Assembly (NCBI GenBank): GCA_021780905.1
Contig: JAJXXW010000044.1
Coordinates: 23,948 to 87,947, forward strand
From: a bacterium
GTDB lineage: Bacteria; Verrucomicrobiota; Verrucomicrobiia; Limisphaerales; UBA11358
DNA: 64,000 nt
Direction of reading: 5' to 3'
How positions within the stretch are numbered: position 1 is the stretch's first letter; each line of letters starts with the position of its first letter. Shown piece after piece: positions 1-7,483 of this stretch. A program made the translations under genes and the position numbers. The notes under the pieces are model-generated. The model was given only the letters and a program-made list of their open reading frames with translations, did not search any database and had not been told where the DNA came from.

Positions 1-2
1 CG

Positions 3-1883
3 TGGAGCCACATCGGTTACTGGGGCGACCACCAGATCATTTACCTGCTGCGCTTGCTGGAATCCTACGAACGCTTTGAGCCTGGCAAACTCGCGCGCAG
101 CCTGAACGAAGGCCGTTTTGCCTACGCCAGGGTTCCCTACGAAATCAAAAACTTTGCGGAACTGTTGCGCGACCCGCGCCACTCGATTCATTTCAACGCC
201 ACGCTGCATAAGGAGCTTCTGGCCCGTGCCGGGGAAATTGGCAACGACGGCAAGCTTCAGGCCGCACCAGATGGCGGGGTGCTGCTGGTGTCGCTCGCGG
301 AAAAACTGCTCGTGCCGCTGCTGGCCAAATTGAGCAATTTGATTCCCGGCGGCGGTATCTGGCTGAACACGCAGCGCCCGGAATGGAACGATGCCAACAA
401 CGCCCTGGCGGGTTGGGGACTTTCGCTCGTCACGGTCGCCTATCTGCGGCGTTACCTGCATTTCCTCGATCAGATGTTCGCGGCGGCCGGCGACTCGGTG
501 CTGCTCTCGGCGGAAGTTGCCCGGTTCGCCAAGGCGATTTCTACGGTTTTGAGGCGCGCCGACGGCGCCGCCGCCCCCACCCGGTTTGAAATTCTTGCCG
601 CCCTGGGCAGGGCGGGTGAGCAGCACCGCCAAGCCGTTTATCGGGGTGAACTCGGCGTGCCAACGGCCGTTCCCACTCCGGAAGTTCGCCAGCTGATTGC
701 CGCCGCCACCCGTGTCGTAGATGCAACGCTGCGTGCGAATCGGCGTGGGGATGGCTTGTTCCACAGTTACAACCTGCTGAATCTTTCCGGCTCGCAGGCA
801 TCCGTCGGATATTTGGATCTGATGCTCGAAGGCCAGGTTGCGGTGTTGAGCAGCGGTCTGCTCGAACCCGCCGAAGCGTTGTCGCTCCTGCACGCTCTCC
901 GTCATAGCAATTTGTTCCGCGCCGACCAGCACAGTTACCTGCTATATCCCGACCGTGAAGTCACACCATTTCTGTCCCGCAACACACTGCCGGCTGGCTG
1001 GGAGAAGCAGGTGCCCGCCCTGGCGCTGCTGGTCAAAGGCGGTTGGCGGGAAATCATGGTGTTGGCCGAGGACGGCAGCGCGCATTTTCAGGCGGATTTG
1101 GCCAACGCCGCCAGCCTGTCGGCCCGGCTCGATCGGTTGGCGGGCGAAAAGCATTGGCGGCAGGCCATCTCGCAAGATCGCGCGGCGCTGTTGGAATTGT
1201 GGGAAGCGGTTTTCCACCACGGCGCCTTCACCGGCCGCAGCGGCTCCATGTTTGCCTTTGAAGGTTTGGGGAGCATTTATTGGCACATGATCGCCAAGCT
1301 GCTGCTGGCGGCGGAGGAAAATCATCGCCGCGCCGTCGCCGTTGCCGCCCCGGCGGAAATTGTCACCGGCTTGCGGGCCGCTTACTATGATATCCGGCGC
1401 GGGCTGGGCTTCACCAAGTCGCCCGCAGTGTATGGTGCCTTTCCGACTGATCCCTATTCGCACACGCCGCGCCACCTTGGTGCGCAGCAGCCGGGCATGA
1501 CGGGACAGGTGAAAGAGGAAATTCTTGCTCGCTGGGCCGAGCTGGGAATTCAAGTGAACGACGGCACGCTGTCCTTTGAGCCGAAATTGCTGCGCCGGAG
1601 CGAATTCTTTGCGGAGCCGCCGGAGTTCACCTATATCGCTGCCAATGGCAACCGGCAAATTTGGCGGTTGCCGGCTGAAAGTCTGGCTTTCACCTATTGT
1701 CAGGTTCCCATTTGCTACCGGCTGACGGAAAGGGCTTCCATCACCCTAGAAACCAGCTTTGGCGGCACCAAAAACATCGCCGGGCAGAAATTATCCCAAG
1801 CCGACAGCAAGGAAATCTTTTCCCGCAGCGGCGTGATTGCGCGGCTGTCGGTCGGGATTCCGCGCGACAGCGTGGGCGACTGA
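3..1883 (+). CDS. GH94-clan phosphorylase-like protein, C-terminal part (5' end outside window)
   Basis: The frame is open to the left edge, so this is the C-terminal portion of a larger protein. Visible near the edge is GYWGDHQIIYLL, and further on RPEWNDANN (Asp at bases 390-392), which recalls the WND motif carrying the catalytic acid in the (alpha/alpha)6 barrel of GH94 cellobiose/laminaribiose phosphorylases. The downstream genes are a sugar symporter and beta-1,3-glucanases. A cytoplasmic beta-1,3-oligoglucan phosphorylase of the GH94/GH149/GH161 kind is therefore the best guess, giving sugar-1-phosphate from imported oligosaccharides. No signal peptide can be judged. The C-terminal 100 residues are unfamiliar to me. 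The family assignment is inference; another clan GH-Q or GH-L hydrolase is possible. The symporter gene starts 20 bp after the stop. Confidence 0.5.
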   Translation, partial: WSHIGYWGDHQIIYLLRLLESYERFEPGKLARSLNEGRFAYARVPYEIKNFAELLRDPRHSIHFNATLHKELLARAGEIGNDGKLQAAPDGGVLLVSLAEKLLVPLLAKLSNLIPGGGIWLNTQRPEWNDANNALAGWGLSLVTVAYLRRYLHFLDQMFAAAGDSVLLSAEVARFAKAISTVLRRADGAAAPTRFEILAALGRAGEQHRQAVYRGELGVPTAVPTPEVRQLIAAATRVVDATLRANRRGDGLFHSYNLLNLSGSQASVGYLDLMLEGQVAVLSSGLLEPAEALSLLHALRHSNLFRADQHSYLLYPDREVTPFLSRNTLPAGWEKQVPALALLVKGGWREIMVLAEDGSAHFQADLANAASLSARLDRLAGEKHWRQAISQDRAALLELWEAVFHHGAFTGRSGSMFAFEGLGSIYWHMIAKLLLAAEENHRRAVAVAAPAEIVTGLRAAYYDIRRGLGFTKSPAVYGAFPTDPYSHTPRHLGAQQPGMTGQVKEEILARWAELGIQVNDGTLSFEPKLLRRSEFFAEPPEFTYIAANGNRQIWRLPAESLAFTYCQVPICYRLTERASITLETSFGGTKNIAGQKLSQADSKEIFSRSGVIARLSVGIPRDSVGD

Positions 1884-1903
1884 ACTCAAAAATTACCAAC
1901 GCT

Positions 1904-3328
1904 ATGAACACCGCAACCAAAGTCATGAAATTGTCCTTCGCCGAGAAATTCGGCTATGGGCTGGGGGACACGGCAAGTAATTTCGTCTGGGCGCTAATGA
2001 TGAATTTCATCATGTTTTACTACACGGACATTTTTGGCATCACGGCCGCCGCCGCCGGCACGATGCTCTTGTTTGCGCGCAGCACGGACGGCGTGGTGGA
2101 CTTTTTTATCGGCGCGATGGCGGATCGCACAAAATCAAAGTGGGGCCGGTTCCGTCCGTATCTCGTCTGGCTGTGCGTGCCGCTGGCGGTGGTGTTTGTG
2201 CTCGCATTCACGACGCCGGCGGTCAGTCCGGCGGGAAAAATCGTCTGGGCCTGGGTCACTTACAATCTGATGATGTTGCTTTATTCCGCGATCAACATTC
2301 CCTACGGCGCACTGTCGGGCGTGATGACCGACGATCCATTGGAGCGCACGAGTTTGAATTCCTACCGTATGTCACTGGCGCAAATCGGCGGCATTGTGGC
2401 CAATTCCAGCTTCATGGTGCTGATTGTCAAATTCGGCGGCGCCAACCAGCAGCTTGGTGCGCAGCGGACGGTGCTGCTGTTCAGCGCCATGGCCATCGTG
2501 CTGTTTCTCATTTCATTTTTAACCACAAAAGAGCGCATTCATCCCCCGGCGAACCAGCACACCAGACTGACCCAGGATTTGAAAACCCTCTTCCTCAATC
2601 GTCACTGGATCATGATGTTTGTCATCGGTATCGTGAATATCACCCTGGCCGTCGTGCGCGGCACGGCAGGAATTTATTACCTCAAAAATTATCTGAATTG
2701 GGACGGCGGCCAGATCGGCACCTGGTTTTTGGTCAGCGGACTGGCGATGATCTTGGGCGCGATGATGACGCGGTTTGCCGTGGAAGCCATCGGCAAAAAG
2801 GCGGCGTTCATGACGAGCATGGTGGCGGTGGCGCTGACGGCAATTCCATTTTACTGGCTTCAACCGGATCAGACCGCTTGGATATTCATGTTTCTGATTC
2901 TCGGCATGATCAGCGCGGGTATCAACGCGACGCTGTTCTGGGCGCTGGTGGCCGACACGGCGGATTTTCAAGAGTGGAAATACCGGACCCGCACAACGGG
3001 CGTCGTGTTTTCCGCGACGACTTGCGCGCAAAAAGCCGGCATGGGCATTGGCGCGGCGTTTGCGGGTTTTCTGATTTCGGCCTTTGGCTATGTGCCCAAT
3101 GCCGCGCAATCCACCGAAGCCATCCGCGGCATTTTACTGCTCAACAGCCTGATTCCGGCCGCTGGATTACTGGTGTTGGCGGCCATTTTCAGCCTCTACG
3201 GCTTGGATGAGAAGATTTGTAAAACCATGCGCGAAGACTTGGCGCAACGCCGCGAACAACCGTTGCCAAGCTCACCCTCCCCTGAATCCATCCCGGCTAC
3301 CGGAGCGGAATCGCTGGCGGGCGCTTAA
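1904..3328 (+). CDS. GPH-family (MFS) sugar:cation symporter
   Basis: 474 residues with about twelve hydrophobic segments. The N-terminus (FGYGLGDTASNF) and the loop ADRTKSKWGRFRPY are typical of glycoside-pentoside-hexuronide:cation symporters (MelB/XylP type), which import oligosaccharides or glycosides with Na+ or H+. An open frame continues upstream to 1697, but the ATG at 1904 gives the conserved family N-terminus and does not overlap the preceding gene. It sits between a phosphorylase-like gene and a GH17 gene, so the probable cargo is short beta-1,3-gluco-oligosaccharides. Cargo is inferred from context; family assignment is strong. Confidence 0.88.
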   Translation: MNTATKVMKLSFAEKFGYGLGDTASNFVWALMMNFIMFYYTDIFGITAAAAGTMLLFARSTDGVVDFFIGAMADRTKSKWGRFRPYLVWLCVPLAVVFVLAFTTPAVSPAGKIVWAWVTYNLMMLLYSAINIPYGALSGVMTDDPLERTSLNSYRMSLAQIGGIVANSSFMVLIVKFGGANQQLGAQRTVLLFSAMAIVLFLISFLTTKERIHPPANQHTRLTQDLKTLFLNRHWIMMFVIGIVNITLAVVRGTAGIYYLKNYLNWDGGQIGTWFLVSGLAMILGAMMTRFAVEAIGKKAAFMTSMVAVALTAIPFYWLQPDQTAWIFMFLILGMISAGINATLFWALVADTADFQEWKYRTRTTGVVFSATTCAQKAGMGIGAAFAGFLISAFGYVPNAAQSTEAIRGILLLNSLIPAAGLLVLAAIFSLYGLDEKICKTMREDLAQRREQPLPSSPSPESIPATGAESLAGA

Positions 3329-3337
3329 AATACTTCG

Positions 3338-4411
3338 ATGAAAAATTATCAAGCCGCCTCAAGCTGGCGAATGCTCGTTGGCATCGCCGCGGTCTGGCTG
3401 GGGGGATGGGTCTGCCAGGCATCCGCAACCAGCCCATCCGCTGAGCCCCGCGTTTCTCTCCAGCAGCAAAAATCGGATCTGTTGGCGGGCTTGTCGCGCG
3501 GCCTTTGCTATTCCGGCTTTCGTCATGGCCAGCATCCTGATCGTGGCGGCGGCGCGGTGAATCCAACTGACCAGCAGATTTTTGAAGACCTGCAGCTTTT
3601 AAAGCGGGATGGGAATTTCCAAATGATCCGGCTCTATGATTCGCGGACGAATTCGGAAGTCATCCTGCGCCTGATCCGTGAGCACCATCTGAAATTAAAA
3701 GTTCTTCTCGGTGCGTGGTTGAGCGCGGAAATGAGCAATCCCAATTGCACCTGGCTACAGCCGATTCCGGCGGAAACACTGGCAGCAAATCGTCGCTTGA
3801 ACGCGATCGAAGTGCAAAACCTCATCCGGTTGGCGAATGAGTATCGGGATACAGTGGTGGCCGTCGCCGTTGGCAATGAGGCCTTGGTCAGCTGGAACGA
3901 TCACCTGGTGCCGGTGGCCGCAGTGATCGCGTATGTTCGGGAGGTCAAGTCAGCGGTGAGGCAGCCGGTGACGGTTTGTGACAATTATGACTGGTGGTCG
4001 CATCACGGTGCGGCGCTGGCATCGGAATTGGATTTTATTTCTGTGCACACCTATCCGCAATGGGAGAAGAAGGACATTGACGAGGCGATGGCCTATACGA
4101 TTGCGAATTTGCAAGCCGTCCATCAGGCTTTGCCCCACAGTCGCATCGTAATCACCGAAGCTGGCTGGGCGACGGTCGCCCGGGAATTTGGCCGCCGGGC
4201 CAGCGAGGAAAACCAGCGCAAGTATTATCACGACTTGTTTGCCTGGACGGAAAAGATGAATCTCACGACTTTCTTTTTCGAGGCCTTCGACGAAGATTGG
4301 AAGGGGGATGGCGGCGACCCCCTGGGTGCCGAAAAACATTGGGGTCTGTTCACGGTGGATCGAAAGGCCAAGTTGGCCATGCAGAAGGGGTATCCCGATT
4401 TGAAAAACTAA
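3338..4411 (+). CDS. Secreted GH17-like beta-1,3-glucanase / glucanosyltransferase
   Basis: 357 residues with an N-terminal signal peptide (hydrophobic run about 11-29, then QASA). GH17 landmarks are present: AVGNEAL with the presumed acid/base Glu181 and ITEAGW with the presumed nucleophile Glu274, followed by FFFEAFDEDWK, a late strand motif of the (beta/alpha)8 barrel. GH17 enzymes hydrolyse or transglycosylate beta-1,3-glucans such as laminarin and callose. The ATG is 9 bp after the symporter stop, so the genes are probably co-transcribed. Length fits a single catalytic domain without carbohydrate-binding modules. Whether it hydrolyses or transglycosylates cannot be told. Confidence 0.85.
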   Translation: MKNYQAASSWRMLVGIAAVWLGGWVCQASATSPSAEPRVSLQQQKSDLLAGLSRGLCYSGFRHGQHPDRGGGAVNPTDQQIFEDLQLLKRDGNFQMIRLYDSRTNSEVILRLIREHHLKLKVLLGAWLSAEMSNPNCTWLQPIPAETLAANRRLNAIEVQNLIRLANEYRDTVVAVAVGNEALVSWNDHLVPVAAVIAYVREVKSAVRQPVTVCDNYDWWSHHGAALASELDFISVHTYPQWEKKDIDEAMAYTIANLQAVHQALPHSRIVITEAGWATVAREFGRRASEENQRKYYHDLFAWTEKMNLTTFFFEAFDEDWKGDGGDPLGAEKHWGLFTVDRKAKLAMQKGYPDLKN

Positions 4412-4423
4412 AAACTAGACTAT

Positions 4424-5821
4424 ATGAAAAATAAATATGCCACGTTACTGATGTTTGCTTCGCTGGGTGTTTGCGGAGGCTGGTTGCCTTTGCTGGCGGC
4501 GGATGAACCATTAATCACCACGGTGGCCGAGATCCGCGCTTTGTCCGCGACGGACGCGGCGAAGCATCATCCCGTCAAGTTGCGCGGCGTGGTCACGTTT
4601 TACGATGACGGACTGTTTTCGCGCTTCCTGCAGGATGAGACGGGCGGGATTTACCTGCAGGCAACCAATACCCTCGCATTGCAAGCGGGACAAATGGTCG
4701 AGGTGGAGGGCGTGACCAGCTCGGGCGAGTTTGCACCCGTTGTGGTGGCGGTCTCGGTGAAAGTCACAGGCGAGGGAAAAATCCCCGCCGCCAAACCAGT
4801 CAGTCTCGAACGCCTTTTAAGCGGCGCGGAAGACAGCCAAATGGTCGAAATTACCGGCAATGTCCGGGCCGCACGTTTTGAGGCGTTGTCGGGAAATCAT
4901 TTCATCGACATCGTAGCCGCCGGCGAGCGTTTCACCGTGATCACGAAACAACTGCCGGTGGCCAGGCCGGACGATCTTTTGGACGCCACGGTGCGGGTTC
5001 GTGGTGTCTGCTCGACCCTGTTCAACCACCAGCGCCAGTTGTTCGGTTTCCGGCTGCTGGTCCCCACTGCCGACGGATTGATTGTTGAGCAGGCCGCCCC
5101 CCAAAATCCCTTTGCGGTTGCCGCGCAGCCGATGGACTGCCTGTTGCAATTTACACCGCAGGGCAACTTGGGGCATCGCGTGAAAGTGACTGGCACCGTG
5201 GTGTATTTTCAACCGGGCAGCGCTGTTTTTATTCAGGACGGAAACCATGGACTCCGTTGTCAAACCTTGCTGCGTGAGCCTGTGCAGTTGGGGGATCAGA
5301 TGGAAGTCCTTGGCACGCCGGCCAAAGGTGAATACACCCCGATTTTGGAAGACGCGATTTATCGGAAAGTTGGCGCCGGCGCGGAGCCGAAGGCGGACGT
5401 GGTGGATCTCAATGACATGTTAACCGGTGTGTATGACTGCCGTCTGGTTCAGATTTCTGCGAAAGTGCTGGAGCGGGTGGATCGCGGGGTTAATCAATTC
5501 CTCCTGCTGGAGGCTGGCGATTTTATTTTTCAAGCGTATTTGCCGCAGGGAGCCATTGGTGACCGGCTCACCGGACTGGTGAACGGCAGCCAAGTCATGG
5601 TCACGGGAATTTGCCTGATTGAGCGCGGCAACAGTTGGCAGGCCGGCAAGGACTGGCGGGCGAAATCGTTCCGTCTGCTGATGCGCTCGCCCCAGGACAT
5701 TGTGCTCGTGCAGGCACCGTCCCAATGGTCCTATGAAATGCTGTTGGGCATCGCGGGGGCGATTGAAGTGGTTGTCCTGGTGGTGATTCTTGGTGTCTGG
5801 CGGAAAAAAACGCAACTCTAG
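4424..5821 (+). CDS. Membrane-anchored orphan sensor-like protein (OB-like repeats, one C-terminal TM)
   Basis: 465 residues: signal peptide (1-25), then about three repeats of a beta-rich module, each with a pattern such as VKLRGVVTFYDDG followed by FLQDETGGIYL, and one transmembrane helix (about 436-457) ending in a short basic tail, WRKKTQL. From memory, this extracellular module, starting with TTVAEIRALS, is the usual input domain of verrucomicrobial sensor histidine kinases. Here no kinase follows: the protein stops seven residues after the helix. It may be a decayed kinase or an independent binding protein. It lies 12 bp after the GH17 gene inside the glucan locus, so a role in polysaccharide sensing or surface binding is possible but unproven. 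Confidence 0.6.
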   Translation: MKNKYATLLMFASLGVCGGWLPLLAADEPLITTVAEIRALSATDAAKHHPVKLRGVVTFYDDGLFSRFLQDETGGIYLQATNTLALQAGQMVEVEGVTSSGEFAPVVVAVSVKVTGEGKIPAAKPVSLERLLSGAEDSQMVEITGNVRAARFEALSGNHFIDIVAAGERFTVITKQLPVARPDDLLDATVRVRGVCSTLFNHQRQLFGFRLLVPTADGLIVEQAAPQNPFAVAAQPMDCLLQFTPQGNLGHRVKVTGTVVYFQPGSAVFIQDGNHGLRCQTLLREPVQLGDQMEVLGTPAKGEYTPILEDAIYRKVGAGAEPKADVVDLNDMLTGVYDCRLVQISAKVLERVDRGVNQFLLLEAGDFIFQAYLPQGAIGDRLTGLVNGSQVMVTGICLIERGNSWQAGKDWRAKSFRLLMRSPQDIVLVQAPSQWSYEMLLGIAGAIEVVVLVVILGVWRKKTQL

Positions 5822-5918
5822 CAAATGGCCAAGGTTGCCAGCCCATGAAAGACAAATCCGCTTTCCGGCTGTGGCGGATTGTCAGCGCGTCGTTGCCCGG
5901 TCGGAAAGACCAATAGCC

Positions 5919-7466
5919 ATGTCACGCCATCCCTCCTCAACCAACGGCAGGGTGGGCCATCTCGCCATTGCACTGATGGTTGTGGCTTTCGCCGCGTTGT
6001 CCAATCTCTGCCATGCGAGCCTGAATGCTTACGAGCCGTTTAATTACTCCTCGCTCGCCAACGGCACCAACGCTACCGCCGCTGGCTTCACCGGCCAATG
6101 GACGTGTGGGTCAACTCCTTCGGTCGTCTCCGGGCTGACCTACACCGGCCTGCCGGTGGCGGACAGCGCTTTAAGTTCGGGCAGTGCCCGGCAATTCGTG
6201 AGTCTCGCAAACTCGCTCTCCACGGGCACCAAGTGGATCAGCTTTCTGTTTAAAACCAGCGCCGCCGATCCCGGCGCAAATATTAACGGTGTTTACTTTC
6301 CCAATGGTGGCACCGGTCTCTGGTTTGGCTTCGGGTTGAGTCCCTACTCTCCGACTCAGGGACAGTTGGGTATCGGCTCCATGAACACCGCTGGCACCGC
6401 TGCTCTGGGAGCCGCCAGCCTCGCGCAATTGGGCTTGGGAACCTATGGCACTACTTATTTGGTCGCAATCCAAATCCAATTCAACACCTCGGGCACCAAC
6501 GATACCGTCACCGTTTATTTGAATCCGGTGGCCAATCAAGCCACGCCCGGGGTGGCCGCCGCCGGCTCCGCTGCTGCCTTTGATGTCGGAACCATTACCG
6601 GAGTGGGGCTGAATGTTCAAGGTGCTGGGAGTATCATGGTGGATGAGATTCGCGTCGGTGACACCTACGGTGATGTCGTCGGCTATGTCAATATACCTCC
6701 GAACGCTCCCACTGGACTGAATGCCACGTCGGGGACAAATCTGGTTTCCTTAAGTTGGACTGCCGCCACCGGCAGTCCGACCGGCTACAACGTGAAGCGT
6801 TCCACCGTCACCGGTGGTCCTTATACGAACATAGGCATAGCCGCCGCTTCGAGCGTGAACTACAACGATTCCGTCCTGGGAGGCCAGACGTATTATTATG
6901 TGGTTTCCGCAGTGAACGGAGCCGGCGAGAGCACCGATAGTTTGCCGGTTTCAGCCACGCCAATTTTGGGATCACCGGCCGCCCCCGCCGGTTTGGCGAC
7001 AACCGCCGGCAACGCGCAGGTGACTTTGAGCTGGGCTGCCAGTCCCTTTGCGACCAGCTACACCGTGAAACGTGCCACCGTTTTCGCCGGACCCTACTCC
7101 CCGGTCGGCGCTACGACCGCTCCCACGGTGACATACATCGATTCCAGCGGACTCAACAACGGCACGACCTACTATTATGTCGTCTCGGCGACGGGCGCGG
7201 GTGGCCCCAGTGCTGACAGTTCGCCGGTAAGCGCCACCCCCGTCGGTCCTCTGCCGTTTTTCATCAGTATCACACCCGGGGTGAACATAACTTGGTTTGC
7301 CAGCAACGGTGTCACCTATCAGGTTCAATGGGCCAGCGCGCTGTCCGGCCCCAACGCCATCTGGAATAACTTGGGCGGTGCCATCACCGGCAATGGCAGC
7401 ACCAACTCGGTGTTCGATCCCGTTGGGACCCCACATAATTTTTTTCACGTTTTGTCGATCCAATGA
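5919..7466 (+). CDS. Secreted protein with LamG-like domain and two fibronectin type III domains
   Basis: 515 residues from the ATG at 5919; upstream in-frame codons (from 5790) overlap the preceding gene and lack family character. The N-terminus has a signal peptide (LAIALMVVAFAALSN...CHA). Residues about 30-255 resemble a LamG/concanavalin-like fold. Two FN3 domains follow (about 260-348 and 353-441), each with a TYYYVVSA strand. The last 65 residues form a beta-rich module (VTYQVQWASALSG ... FFHVLSIQ) that also ends the neighbouring GH81. Probably an extracellular glycan-binding or surface protein of the glucan locus; no catalytic residues are recognisable. The stop overlaps an alternative start of the next frame. 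Confidence 0.7.
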   Translation: MSRHPSSTNGRVGHLAIALMVVAFAALSNLCHASLNAYEPFNYSSLANGTNATAAGFTGQWTCGSTPSVVSGLTYTGLPVADSALSSGSARQFVSLANSLSTGTKWISFLFKTSAADPGANINGVYFPNGGTGLWFGFGLSPYSPTQGQLGIGSMNTAGTAALGAASLAQLGLGTYGTTYLVAIQIQFNTSGTNDTVTVYLNPVANQATPGVAAAGSAAAFDVGTITGVGLNVQGAGSIMVDEIRVGDTYGDVVGYVNIPPNAPTGLNATSGTNLVSLSWTAATGSPTGYNVKRSTVTGGPYTNIGIAAASSVNYNDSVLGGQTYYYVVSAVNGAGESTDSLPVSATPILGSPAAPAGLATTAGNAQVTLSWAASPFATSYTVKRATVFAGPYSPVGATTAPTVTYIDSSGLNNGTTYYYVVSATGAGGPSADSSPVSATPVGPLPFFISITPGVNITWFASNGVTYQVQWASALSGPNAIWNNLGGAITGNGSTNSVFDPVGTPHNFFHVLSIQ

Positions 7467-7483
7467 TCGGGTGGAATAACAAT

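Noticed and set aside
1697..1903. Upstream start for the symporter
   Set aside because: It would overlap the preceding gene by almost 190 bp, and its residues are not part of the transporter family.
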